Source: Actinophytocola sp. (GTDB taxonomy: Bacteria > Actinomycetota > Actinomycetes > Mycobacteriales > Pseudonocardiaceae). Taken from it: a stretch of 64,000 nt of DNA. Shown piece after piece: positions 17,331-25,802 of the stretch. Numbering within the stretch: position 1 is the first letter of the stretch; each line of letters begins with the position of its first letter. The stretch covers positions 1 through 64,000 of the forward strand of contig WHTY01000010.1 in NCBI GenBank assembly GCA_009377475.1. Direction: 5' to 3'. Under the pieces are notes generated by a model. It ran no database searches. It saw only the letters and a program-made list of their open reading frames with translations, and was not told the origin of the DNA. Made by a program: the position numbers and the translations under genes.

Positions 17331-18038
17331 TTACGGCAGGCCGGCGACGAGGTCGGCGGCTGGCACTCGCGTACCGGTGTAGAACGGCACCTCCTCGCGC
17401 ACGTGTCTGCGCGCGTCGCTGGCCCGCAGCGCCCGCATCAGGTCCACGATGCGGTGCAGCTCGTCGGCCTCGAAGGCGAGCATCCACTCGTAGTCGCCCA
17501 GCGCGAACGACGCCACGGTGTTGGCGCGCACGTCCGGGTAGTCGCGGGCCTGCATGCCGTGCTGGGCGAGCATCGCGCGGCGTTCCTCGTCGGGCAGCAG
17601 GTACCACTCGTAGGACCGCACGAACGGGTACACGCAGACGTACTTGCGGGGCTCCTCGTCGGCGAGGAACGCGGGGATGTGGCTCCGGTTGAACTCGGCG
17701 GGCCGGTGCAGCGCGGCCTGGCTCCAGACCGGCTCGGACGCGCGGCCGAGCGGCGTGCGCCGGAAGCCGGTGTAGGCGTCCTGCAGCTGCTCGATGTCCT
17801 CGGCATGCCACCAGATCAGGTAGTCGGCGTCGGCGCGCAAGCCAGCGACGTCGTATACGCCGCGCACGGTGACGCCCTTGCCGTCGAGCGCGTCGAGATA
17901 CTGCTGCGTCTCGGCGGCGGCAGGGCCCCTGTCCTCACCGAGCGTGCCCGGTCGCACCCGGAACACCGACCACATGGTGTAGCGGATGGTCTCGTTCAGT
18001 TCCCGGATGCGGGCGGCGTTCGAATTCGTCTCGGCCAT
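17331..18038 (-). CDS. hemQ: Coproheme decarboxylase HemQ
   Basis: A 235-residue member of the chlorite-dismutase fold, the HemQ/ChdC enzyme that oxidatively removes two propionates from coproheme to give haem b in Gram-positive bacteria. Seen are the N-terminal [10 protein letters not shown], the [18 protein letters not shown] stretch and [17 protein letters not shown] near the C terminus. The ATG at 18038 has GGGAGA upstream and lies four bases after the hemG stop, so the two are translationally coupled. The order hemE-hemG-hemQ marks the coproporphyrin-dependent pathway. Confidence 0.95.
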   Translation of the reverse strand: MAETNSNAARIRELNETIRYTMWSVFRVRPGTLGEDRGPAAAETQQYLDALDGKGVTVRGVYDVAGLRADADYLIWWHAEDIEQLQDAYTGFRRTPLGRASEPVWSQAALHRPAEFNRSHIPAFLADEEPRKYVCVYPFVRSYEWYLLPDEERRAMLAQHGMQARDYPDVRANTVASFALGDYEWMLAFEADELHRIVDLMRALRASDARRHVREEVPFYTGTRVPAADLVAGLP

Positions 18039-18042
18039 GGTT

Positions 18043-19479
18043 CTAGTCTCCCACCGCCGCGGACGCGGGTAGCAGTTGGTCGGTGAGCTGGTGTGCCGCC
18101 TCACCTGCGGTCGCGATGCACGCGGGGATGCCGACGCCGTGCCAGGTGGCCCCTGCAATGGTGATCCTGCCCAACGCGGCGACGTCCCGTTCGACGCGGG
18201 CGACCCGCTCGGGGTGTCCGACGCCGTACTGCGGCAGCCCGCCGCCCCAGCGCTGGACCGTCGCGGCGACCGGTTCCGCCGTCACGCCGGCCAGTTCCGC
18301 GAGGTCGGCGCGGACACGGCGGACCAGCTCGTCGTCGGTGGCACGCAGCGCGTCGGGCTCGCCGAACCGCCCAGCCGAGCCACGCACCAGCACCGGACCG
18401 TCAGCGAGGTGCGACCACTTGCGCGACGAGAACGTGAACGCCTTCGCGGTGAACGGCGTGCCGTTGTCCCACGTCTCCCCGACGCCGACGAGTACGCCGC
18501 TCGCCTCGGGCAGCGCGGTGCCGGACGGCAGCGCCAGCGCGACGACGGCCATGGAGGCAAGCTCGACGTCGGCGAGATCGGCAGCAGCGCGGTCGGCGCC
18601 CGCGCTGGCGAGCAGCTTGCGGGCGGCGGGCGCGGGGACGGCGAGCAACACGGCGTCGCACTCCTCGACGCGGGTGTCAGGGTCGGCGCTGTCGGTGGTG
18701 ACCGACAGCGCCCAGCCCGCGCCGGTGCGGCGCAGTTCCCGCACCATCGCGCCGGAGACGACGTCGGCGCGCGCGGCGGCGACGAGCGCGTCGATCAACG
18801 TGCCGAGTCCACCTGGCAGGGTGCCGAACACGGGCGCGACACTCGACGAACTCGCAGGCGGCAGGAGCGCGGCAGCGGCGTCGGTGAGCGACGTCGCCCC
18901 GGCGTCGATCCGTTCCGCCAGAGCGGGCAGCACCGCGCGGAGGCCGAGCGTGTCCGCTCCCCCGCCGTAGACGCCCGCCAGCAGCGGGTCCACCAGCCGG
19001 TCGACCAGTTCGTCGCCGAACCGCTCGCGCAGCAGCGCGCCCAGCGAGACGTCGTGGTCCGGCAGCGTGGGCGGCGATAAGCTGGGCTCGGCGGCCACGG
19101 CCGCCACGCCGTCGTGGGACAGCACCCCGGCGACCTGGTCGGCGGACGTGGGAATGCCCATGAGCGTGCCGGTCGGCAGGCCCAGCGTGTGTCCGCCCGC
19201 GCGGACCAGCGGCCGCATCGACGTCGGGTGCACCAGCCGATCGCCAAGGCCCAGCTCCCGCGCCAACGCGACGGCTTCCGGCCTGCGGACCAGGAACGCC
19301 TCCGCTCCCACGTCGATGGTCGTGCCGTCCGTGCCTGCCAGCGTTTCCGTGCGGAGCTTGCCGCCGAGCCGGTCAGCGGCGTCGAAGACCGTCAGGGCGA
19401 CGTCGTCGCCAAGCGCCTGCCGCAACCGGTACGCGGCGGTGAGCCCGGAGATCCCGCCGCCGACGACGGCCACCCTCAT
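18043..19479 (-). CDS. hemG: Coproporphyrinogen III oxidase (HemG/HemY type)
   Basis: A 478-residue FAD-dependent oxidase. The N-terminal dinucleotide fold reads [18 protein letters not shown] and the C-terminal FAD part includes [16 protein letters not shown]. In actinobacteria this enzyme (CgoX, formerly HemY) oxidises coproporphyrinogen III to coproporphyrin III before iron insertion. The middle operon gene, it starts 7 bases after the hemE stop and ends 4 bases before hemQ. The ferrochelatase (cpfC) is not in the window. Confidence 0.93.
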   Translation of the reverse strand: MRVAVVGGGISGLTAAYRLRQALGDDVALTVFDAADRLGGKLRTETLAGTDGTTIDVGAEAFLVRRPEAVALARELGLGDRLVHPTSMRPLVRAGGHTLGLPTGTLMGIPTSADQVAGVLSHDGVAAVAAEPSLSPPTLPDHDVSLGALLRERFGDELVDRLVDPLLAGVYGGGADTLGLRAVLPALAERIDAGATSLTDAAAALLPPASSSSVAPVFGTLPGGLGTLIDALVAAARADVVSGAMVRELRRTGAGWALSVTTDSADPDTRVEECDAVLLAVPAPAARKLLASAGADRAAADLADVELASMAVVALALPSGTALPEASGVLVGVGETWDNGTPFTAKAFTFSSRKWSHLADGPVLVRGSAGRFGEPDALRATDDELVRRVRADLAELAGVTAEPVAATVQRWGGGLPQYGVGHPERVARVERDVAALGRITIAGATWHGVGIPACIATAGEAAHQLTDQLLPASAAVGD

Positions 19480-19486
19480 CGGTCTC

Positions 19487-20575
19487 TCACGGCTCCAGCC
19501 CGTGCACCAGCGCCACGATCCGGGTCAGCACCTCAGGATCGGTCTCCGGCAGCACACCGTGGCCCAGGTTGAACACGTGGCCAGCAGCGGAGCGACCCTC
19601 GGCGATGATGCGGCGCACCTCGCGCTCGACGCCGTCCCACGACGCCAGCAGCACGGCCGGGTCGAGGTTGCCCTGCACGATCGGGCGGTACTTGCCAGCC
19701 GGGCACGCGGCGGCGAGCCTGCTCACCGCGACGTCCAACGGCACCCGCCAGTCCACACCGACGACGTCCGCGCCCGCCTCGCGCATCGACGGCAGCAGCT
19801 CCGACGTGCCGACGCCGAAGTGGATGCGCGGCACCCGCGCATCGGCGATGCCCTCGAACACCTTCGCCGAGTGCGGCATGACGTACTCGCGGTAGTCCCG
19901 TTCGGACAGCGCGCCCGCCCAGGAGTCGAACAGCTGCACCGCGTCCACCCCGGCGGCGAGCTGCGCGCGCAGGAACGTCAGCGCGACGTCGGACAGCCGG
20001 TCCATCAGCTCGTGCCACCCGCCCGGCTCGGAGTACATCAACGCCTTGGTGCGTTCGTGGTGCTTGCTCGGCCCGCCCTCGATCAGATACGAGGCCAGCG
20101 TGAACGGCGCCCCGGCGAAACCAATCAACGGCGTCTGCCCCAGCTGGGAAACCAGCAGCGTCACCCCGGCCGCGACCGCGTCCACCTGGTCGGCGTGCAG
20201 CGGCGGCAGCGCGCGGACGTCGGCGGCGGAGCGGATCGGCGAGGCGACCACCGGCCCGGTGCCCGCGACGATGTCGATCTCCACCCCGGCCGCCTTGAGC
20301 GGCACGACGATGTCGCTGAACAGGATCGCGGCGTCGACACCGTGCCTGCGCACCGGCTGCATCGTGATCTCGGCAAGCAGCTCCGGCTCGAAGCAGGCGT
20401 CCAACATCGGGGTGTCTTTGCGCAGCTCGCGATACTCTGGCAACGAGCGCCCGGCCTGGCGCATGAACCAGACCGGGATGTGGCTCGGGCGTTCTCCCCG
20501 GGCAGCGGCGAGGAACGGCGACTCCGCGAGTACGCGCCGAGCGCCTGCGAGGGCTGGTTCAGTCAGTGAGGGCAT
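19487..20575 (-). CDS. hemE: Uroporphyrinogen III decarboxylase
   Basis: About 362 residues, the normal HemE length. The signature [16 protein letters not shown] lies at about 33-48, with the conserved active-site aspartate in ILFSDIVVP and the second signature [17 protein letters not shown]. It removes four carboxyl groups from uroporphyrinogen III to give coproporphyrinogen III. ATG at 20575 was chosen; a GTG directly before it is also possible. It is the first gene of the hemE-hemG-hemQ operon and is divergent from DUF3000. Confidence 0.96.
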   Translation of the reverse strand: MPSLTEPALAGARRVLAESPFLAAARGERPSHIPVWFMRQAGRSLPEYRELRKDTPMLDACFEPELLAEITMQPVRRHGVDAAILFSDIVVPLKAAGVEIDIVAGTGPVVASPIRSAADVRALPPLHADQVDAVAAGVTLLVSQLGQTPLIGFAGAPFTLASYLIEGGPSKHHERTKALMYSEPGGWHELMDRLSDVALTFLRAQLAAGVDAVQLFDSWAGALSERDYREYVMPHSAKVFEGIADARVPRIHFGVGTSELLPSMREAGADVVGVDWRVPLDVAVSRLAAACPAGKYRPIVQGNLDPAVLLASWDGVEREVRRIIAEGRSAAGHVFNLGHGVLPETDPEVLTRIVALVHGLEP

Positions 20576-20741
20576 CACTCTTATGGTCCCACACGACGTT
20601 TCACCGCTTCTTCCGCAGTCCTGCGATTCGCGTCACGATCTCGCAGGCCAAACCGCCGAGTCCGCGGCGCTGCTGCCACCCAGACCCGCCCGCTTGGCCG
20701 CTCATCGGCGTGGCTCCGGCCCACCCAGGGTGGTTCCGTCC

Positions 20742-20747
20742 TACAGT
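20742..20747 (+). promoter_or_regulatory. -10 hexamer of leaderless DUF3000 gene
   Basis: TACAGT lies seven bases before the GTG at 20755, with no ribosome site between; this decides the start over the ATG nine bases downstream. Confidence 0.55.
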
Positions 20748-20754
20748 CTGCGTC

Positions 20755-21318
20755 GTGTCTGCGATGACCCAAGCGCCTTCTGAGTTTCAGGCAGCAGTGG
20801 CGGCACTGCGGTCGGTGGAACCCCGGCCGGAGATCGAGCTGGAGCCGGTCCGGCCGCCACAGCGGCTCGCGCCGTGGTCCTACGCGCTGAGCTGCGATGT
20901 CACCGGACCCGCCGAGGTGCTGGCGTCGGGCAGACTCGTGCTGCTGCACGACCCGGACGGCCAGGAGGCATGGCGCGGCGTCCTCCGCCTCGTCGCCTAC
21001 GTCACCGCCGAGCTCGACGCGGAGCTGGCGTCGGACCCGTTTCTGCCCTCGGTAGGCTGGTCCTGGCTCACCGAGGCGCTCGAGTCGACCGAGGCCAGCT
21101 ACACCGCGCTCGGCGGTACCGTGACGGAGACGTCGTCGGCCCGCTTCGGTGACATCGCGGGACCGTCGCAGACCGAAGACCTCGAGCTGCGCGCGTCCTG
21201 GACGCCCCTGTCGAGCGACCTGAAGCCGCACGGCGATGCGTTCTGTCAGCTCATGGCCAGTGTGGTGGGCCTGCCACCGGTTGGGGTTAGCCTCTTCGGG
21301 CAACGGAACGGTTCCTGA
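20755..21318 (+). CDS. DUF3000 family protein
   Basis: A 187-residue soluble protein of DUF3000, found across actinobacteria beside hemE and RNase D (compare Rv2680). It has no membrane segment and no known catalytic motif. Conserved-looking blocks are LAPWSYALSCDV and VGWSWLTEAL. The function is unknown. It is probably leaderless from GTG 20755. Confidence 0.85.
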   Translation: MSAMTQAPSEFQAAVAALRSVEPRPEIELEPVRPPQRLAPWSYALSCDVTGPAEVLASGRLVLLHDPDGQEAWRGVLRLVAYVTAELDAELASDPFLPSVGWSWLTEALESTEASYTALGGTVTETSSARFGDIAGPSQTEDLELRASWTPLSSDLKPHGDAFCQLMASVVGLPPVGVSLFGQRNGS

Positions 21319-21846
21319 ACGACCCAGGCGAGCCCCGGCACACGCCCCGGCGAGTGACATTCACCCGAACGTGGGCGGATCGCCCTGCCATCAGACGCAA
21401 CGTGGCGCGGCACCTGTGCGTCCCCCTAATAGCAAACCTGGACTCGTGGTTTCGCGTGAAGATCGGTTCCTCCCTACCGTCCGCGCGTACGTCCGAACAG
21501 ACGGCCACGATGCCCCGTCCAGGTCCGCTCTCGCAGGCGCGCCCACGCCTGCGAGAGCGGTATGCACATGCGCTCGCACGCCCACGTCACGACGGTTAAC
21601 TCGATTACATCGGCCCGCGCCCACCGAGCGTTACAAGTTTGGGACTCAATACCCCATTTGTGGGACATCGATGGCAGACAGTGATGAATTCGTTCGAATA
21701 CTTACCCAATCGATCCCCCCACTGACCCTCTCGGGCGGCTAGAGTGCTCTCCACGACACCACTTTCGGTCCATAGCTGGCGCGGCTACATGGCCGAGAGT
21801 GCCTGTGCCGGTCGGGGGGCACGACCGACTCCAGGGAGGTAGTGAC
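21319..21846. other. Regulatory gap between DUF3000 and a LuxR-type regulator
   Basis: This is a 528-base gap, part of it (21600-21790) lower in GC. It holds a strong hairpin (21525-21560). A 23-codon frame at 21671-21742 begins MADSDEFVRIL and ends 105 bases before the regulator gene; it lacks a clear ribosome site, so it is noted as a possible leader peptide only. No other gene is supported. Confidence 0.4.
21525..21560 (+). terminator. Perfect 15-bp hairpin
   Basis: CCGCTCTCGCAGGCG and its exact reverse complement flank a 6-base loop (CGCCCA). It is a likely terminator for the DUF3000 transcript, although it lies about 200 bases after that stop. Confidence 0.6.
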
Positions 21847-22563
21847 GTGGCTACCGTCGGCTTTACACAGGCCGTTCGATCCACGCCCGCTGGCAACTTG
21901 CCAGCAAGCATGGTTCCGCATCCGCGGGAAGAGCTGTTCTCGGTGCTCGTGGTCGATGACCACCCGTTGCTGAGGGAGGCAATTTCCGCACGACTCGCAC
22001 AAATGGGTGCGGGTACCGTTCACGAGGCCGCCACGGTGGCCGAGGCGAGGCTACGAGCGTCGGCCACCGGGCCGTGCGATCTCGCGATCCTCGACCTCGG
22101 GCTGCCTGATGGCAGCGGCATCGAGTTGGTTACGGAGCTCCGTAGCCACGGGTGGCCTCGGGTTGTGGTGCTCGCATCGTCCGACGACCCGTACGCGGTA
22201 CGGGCCGCGTTCCAGGCAGGCGCCCAGGCGTACCTGCTGAAATCGGCATCACCAGTCGCGGTGACCGACGGCGTCCGCAGGGTGCTCGAAGGCGGGGTGT
22301 ACGCCGATCCCGGCGTCGCCCCGATTCTCGCGACCGGGACGAGGGTGCCCGGCACCGACAACACCCCGCGCGAGCTGTCCTCGCGCGAGGTGCAGGTGCT
22401 GCAGCTCGTCGCGGACGGTCAGTCCAACAAGGAAATCGGTGAGGAGCTCAACCTCTCCGCGCTCACGGTGAAGTCTCACCTGTCGCGGATCGGCCGCAAG
22501 CTCGGCACCGGTGACCGGGCGCAGATGGTCGCCCTCGCCATGCGCGCGGGCGTCATTCGCTGA
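21847..22563 (+). CDS. NarL/LuxR-type response regulator (orphan)
   Basis: 238 residues: an N-terminal tail of about 33 residues, a receiver domain (LVVDDHPLLREA, phospho-acceptor Asp in LAILDLGLPDG, Lys in YLLKSAS) and a C-terminal LuxR helix-turn-helix (LSSREVQVLQLVADGQSNKE, recognition helix in ALTVKSHLSRIG). The acidic pocket is complete, so phosphorylation is possible, yet no histidine kinase adjoins it; the kinase at 23957 pairs with its own OmpR regulator. The start is GTG 21847 with AGGGAGG upstream. It is inserted between DUF3000 and RNase D, which are neighbours in M. tuberculosis. Confidence 0.9.
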   Translation: MATVGFTQAVRSTPAGNLPASMVPHPREELFSVLVVDDHPLLREAISARLAQMGAGTVHEAATVAEARLRASATGPCDLAILDLGLPDGSGIELVTELRSHGWPRVVVLASSDDPYAVRAAFQAGAQAYLLKSASPVAVTDGVRRVLEGGVYADPGVAPILATGTRVPGTDNTPRELSSREVQVLQLVADGQSNKEIGEELNLSALTVKSHLSRIGRKLGTGDRAQMVALAMRAGVIR

Positions 22564-22569
22564 TCAGCA

Positions 22570-22609
22570 CCCTACGGGACGGACGACGCGAGAAGTCCGT
22601 CCCGTAGGG
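22570..22609 (+). terminator. Perfect 15-bp hairpin overlapping the next promoter
   Basis: CCCTACGGGACGGAC (22570-22584) and its exact complement (22595-22609) flank a 10-base loop, starting seven bases after the regulator stop. Its right arm contains most of the -10 hexamer of the RNase D gene, so it could act as terminator, operator or both. Confidence 0.65.
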
Positions 22610-22610
22610 T
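22605..22610 (+). promoter_or_regulatory. -10 hexamer of leaderless rnd
   Basis: TAGGGT lies eight bases before the GTG of the RNase D gene; five of its bases are in the right arm of the preceding palindrome. Confidence 0.5.
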
Positions 22611-22618
22611 TGCAGTCC

Positions 22619-23890
22619 GTGACGGACTTCTCGGACGAGCTCGACGGCATGGGCGGTGACGACCACGCGGATCAGGTGACGGTGGCCCCGTTGCACGAGC
22701 CGAGGGACGGCATCCCCGACGTCATCGCCGACGACGCGGCGCTGGCACGCGCCTGCGACCAGCTCGCAGAAGGCACCGGCGCGGTCGCCGTGGACACCGA
22801 ACGGGCGTCCGGGTACCGCTACTGGCCACGGGCCTATCTCATCCAGGTGCGCCGCGAGGGTGCTGGCACGCACCTGATCGACCCCATCGCACTTGACGAG
22901 TCCAATGGTGGCCTCACCCCGCTCATCGACATCCTCAACGACGTTCCGTGGGTGCTGCACGCCGCGTCCCAGGACCTGCCCTGCCTCGCCGAGCTCGACC
23001 TTTACCCGCCCGCGCTGTTCGACACCGAGCTCGCCGCGCGGCTCGCCGGGTACCAGCGCGTCGCGCTGGGCACGATGGTCGAGCAGTTGCTCGGCTATCG
23101 GCTGGAGAAGGGCCACAGCGCGGCCGACTGGTCCACCCGCCCGCTGCCCGCCGCCTGGCTGAACTACGCCGCACTCGACGTCGAACTGCTGCTGCCGTTG
23201 CGCGACCGGCTCGCCGAAGAACTGGTGCGGCAGGACAAGCTCGACTGGGCGGAGCAGGAGTTCGAGGCCGTCCGCACCGCCCCCGCGCCGGAGCCCAAGG
23301 CGGAGCCGTGGCGCCGCACCTCCGGCATCCACAAGATCCGCACGCCCCGGGCGCTGGCTACCGTGCGGGCGCTGTGGCAGGCGCGGGACCAGCTCGCCCG
23401 CAAGCGCGACCGCGCGCCGGGCAGGGTGCTGCCGGACTCCGCGATCGTCGCCGCCGCCAGCGCCGACCCGCGCACCGTGGAGCAGTTGCGCGCGCTGCCG
23501 GTGTTCGGCGGCAAGATGCAGCGACGGCTCTCGTCGATGTGGCTGCGGCACATCCAGACCGCGCGTGCGTTGCCGAAGGCCGAGCTGCCCAGCGCGGCGC
23601 AGAACAACGGCGGTCCCCCGCCGCCGAACCGCTGGTCCGACCGCGACCCGGACGCCGCGGCCCGGCTGTCGGCCGCCCGCGCCGCGCTCACCGAGCTGGC
23701 CGAGAAGCTGCACCTGCCGGTCGAGAACCTGCTGCTGCCGGACCTCGTCCGCAGGCTGTGCTGGGAGCCGCCCGACGACGTCTCCCCCGAGGCCATCGCG
23801 ACGGAGCTGACCGCGCGCGGCGCCCGCGCCTGGCAGGTGGAGCAGACGGCGGGGTTGCTCAGCACGGCGCTGTCTGCCACGAGTGGGTGA
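22619..23890 (+). CDS. rnd: Ribonuclease D-like 3'-5' exonuclease with HRDC domain
   Basis: 423 residues. The DEDDy exonuclease motifs are present: VAVDTERASGYRY (Asp-x-Glu), HAASQDLPCL (motif II Asp) and YAALDVELLLPL (motif III Tyr and Asp). An HRDC nucleic-acid-binding domain follows at about 230-300 (RTPRALATVRALWQARDQLA onward). The enzyme trims 3' ends of stable RNAs. It is conserved next to DUF3000 and dxs (Rv2680-Rv2682c). Confidence 0.92.
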   Translation: MTDFSDELDGMGGDDHADQVTVAPLHEPRDGIPDVIADDAALARACDQLAEGTGAVAVDTERASGYRYWPRAYLIQVRREGAGTHLIDPIALDESNGGLTPLIDILNDVPWVLHAASQDLPCLAELDLYPPALFDTELAARLAGYQRVALGTMVEQLLGYRLEKGHSAADWSTRPLPAAWLNYAALDVELLLPLRDRLAEELVRQDKLDWAEQEFEAVRTAPAPEPKAEPWRRTSGIHKIRTPRALATVRALWQARDQLARKRDRAPGRVLPDSAIVAAASADPRTVEQLRALPVFGGKMQRRLSSMWLRHIQTARALPKAELPSAAQNNGGPPPPNRWSDRDPDAAARLSAARAALTELAEKLHLPVENLLLPDLVRRLCWEPPDDVSPEAIATELTARGARAWQVEQTAGLLSTALSATSG

Positions 23891-23897
23891 CGTTTCT

Positions 23898-23956
23898 GGT
23901 GTCGTGAAGGGCATCTTATGGGCGTCTCGTGCCCATAAGATGCCCTTCACGACACC
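23898..23956. terminator. Perfect 26-bp palindrome between convergent genes
   Basis: The left arm (23898-23923) and right arm (23931-23956) are exact complements around the 7-base loop GTCTCGT. The element fills the gap between the RNase D stop (23890) and the convergent kinase stop (23957), so it is well placed as a two-way terminator. Its core AAGATGCCCTT differs by one base from the palindromes at 8441 and 36541. Confidence 0.8.
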
Positions 23957-25093
23957 TCACGTGCTGGGGAGCGTCACCGTCACCGCCAGCCCGCCGCCGA
24001 CGACCGGCTCGGCGGCGACGGCGCCATCGTGGGCGTCAACGGCGGCGCGCACGATCGACAGTCCCAGACCCGCGCCAGAGCGCCCGGTGCGGCCAGCGCC
24101 GCCCCGGTGGAACGGCTCGAACAGCTCCGTCACGGTCGCCGGGTCGATCAGCGGCCCCGAGGACCGCACGGTCAACGTCGAGTGCGTGGCGAACGCCTCG
24201 GTGCGCACGGTGATCCAGCCGCCGTTGAGGTTGTGACGGACGGCGTTCTCCAGCAGGTTGCCCGCCACGCGCTCCAGCAGCGCGGGATCGCCAACAGCGG
24301 GCGCGGGATTCACGTCGAGCTCAACCCGCAGGCCCCGCTGCCCTGCCTCGTCCTCGACCGCCTGCCACGCGCTGCCGACCACCGTGCCGAGGTCCACCTG
24401 CTCCCGCACCGCGAGCCCGGTGGCGTCGGTGCGGGCGAGCAGCAGCAGCGCGCCGACCAGCTGCTCGGCACGGCGGGTCGCGGTGCGGACCACCTCGGCC
24501 ATCCGCCGCAGCTCGGCCTCGTCGGCGTGGTCGTCGGAGAGGGTGACGTCCAGCTCGGTGCGGATCACGGTCAGCGGCGTGCGCAGCTCGTGGCTGGCGT
24601 TGGCGACGAACCGACGTTGCGCGTCGAACGCCCCGGCGAGCCGGTCCAGCATGTCGTCGATGGTCTCGGCGAGTGCCGCCAACTCGTCGCGGGGTCGCAG
24701 CTCCCCGATCCGCTCATCGAGGGACTCTGCGGACAGCCGTCGCGCCGTGCCCGCGATCTCCGCGAGCGGGCGCAGCACCCGCGAGGTCACCGTCCACGCC
24801 AGGATCCCGGCGGCGAGCACGACGAACCCGAACGCGAGCCCACCGGCAAGCAGCACCTGCTCGCGCGCCTGCGCGCGCAGGTGGTCGGCCAGCGCGGACG
24901 CCTCGACCTGGGTGCCGTCGACCTCCACCAGCGTGCCGGGCGGCATCTGCGGCACCGCCGCGACAGAGTCCCGCACCAACAGCCACGCCAGCACAAGCAG
25001 CGCGGCGCTGACCCCTGCGGTGAGGCCCACGGCGAGCAGCGTGATGCGCCCGCGGAGCCCGCGGACGGGAGCCAACCCCCGCCAGCCGGTCAC
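23957..25093 (-). CDS. Sensor histidine kinase (OmpR-partner type)
   Basis: 378 residues: two membrane helices (about 17-43 and 80-103) around a short outer loop, a HAMP linker, and the H box NASHELRTPLTVIRTELD with the phospho-accepting His. The ATPase domain has the N box (NLLENAVRHN) and G box (GAGLGLSIV). The GTG start overlaps the end of the regulator gene by four bases, so the pair is co-translated. The loop between the helices is only about 36 residues and the signal is unknown. Confidence 0.92.
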   Translation of the reverse strand: MTGWRGLAPVRGLRGRITLLAVGLTAGVSAALLVLAWLLVRDSVAAVPQMPPGTLVEVDGTQVEASALADHLRAQAREQVLLAGGLAFGFVVLAAGILAWTVTSRVLRPLAEIAGTARRLSAESLDERIGELRPRDELAALAETIDDMLDRLAGAFDAQRRFVANASHELRTPLTVIRTELDVTLSDDHADEAELRRMAEVVRTATRRAEQLVGALLLLARTDATGLAVREQVDLGTVVGSAWQAVEDEAGQRGLRVELDVNPAPAVGDPALLERVAGNLLENAVRHNLNGGWITVRTEAFATHSTLTVRSSGPLIDPATVTELFEPFHRGGAGRTGRSGAGLGLSIVRAAVDAHDGAVAAEPVVGGGLAVTVTLPST

Positions 25094-25770
25094 GCGTTCG
25101 CGGCCGTCCCGGCGCCGGGCACGCGGTAGCCGGAGCCGACGACGGTCTCGATGATGCCGGGCTCGCCGAGCTTCTTGCGCAACGTCATCACCGTGACGCG
25201 CACCGTCGTGGTGAACGGGTCGGCGTTCTCGTCCCAGACTCGCTCAAGCAGCTCCTCACTGCTCACGACCGCGCCGCCAGCGCCGAGCAGCACCTCGAGC
25301 ACGCCGAACTCCTTGCGGGTGAGCTCGATCGGACCGCTGTCGCGGCGCACGGTGCGGGTGGCGGGGTCGAGCCGGACGTCGCCCGCCGTCAGCAGCGGCG
25401 GTTTCGCCGGGGTGGAGCGCCTTCCCAGCGCGCGCACCCGCGCGACCAGCTCGGGGAAGGCGAACGGTTTGGCGAGGTAGTCGTCCGCGCCGAGCGACAG
25501 GCCGTCGACCCGATCCTCGACCGTGCCGCTCGCGGTGAGCATCAGCACGCGCGAGAGTGCGACGGAGGCCACGATCTCGCGGCACAACTCGTCACCCGAC
25601 ATGCCGGGCAGGTCCCGGTCGAGCACGATCACGTCGTACCGGGTGATCATCGCCTTCTCGTGCCCGTCGTCACCGTTGAGCGCGACGTCGACGGCCATGC
25701 CCTCGCGCCGCAGCCCCCGCGCGACCGCGTCCGCCAGTGCCTCCTCGTCCTCTACCACCAGTACTCGCAC
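25090..25770 (-). CDS. OmpR-family response regulator
   Basis: 226 residues. The receiver domain (VLVVEDEEALADAV, phospho-acceptor Asp in VIVLDRDLPG, Lys in YLAKPFAFPEL) is followed by a winged-helix DNA-binding domain (ELTRKEFGVLEVLL through VETVVGSGYRV-type sequence). It is first in a two-gene operon with the kinase. It resembles the Actinobacteria-wide TcrA/MtrA-like class but cannot be assigned to a named system. Confidence 0.92.
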   Translation of the reverse strand: MRVLVVEDEEALADAVARGLRREGMAVDVALNGDDGHEKAMITRYDVIVLDRDLPGMSGDELCREIVASVALSRVLMLTASGTVEDRVDGLSLGADDYLAKPFAFPELVARVRALGRRSTPAKPPLLTAGDVRLDPATRTVRRDSGPIELTRKEFGVLEVLLGAGGAVVSSEELLERVWDENADPFTTTVRVTVMTLRKKLGEPGIIETVVGSGYRVPGAGTAANA

Positions 25771-25802
25771 GTCGTTACCGTGCCACAGGTCACGAGGAGA
25801 CG

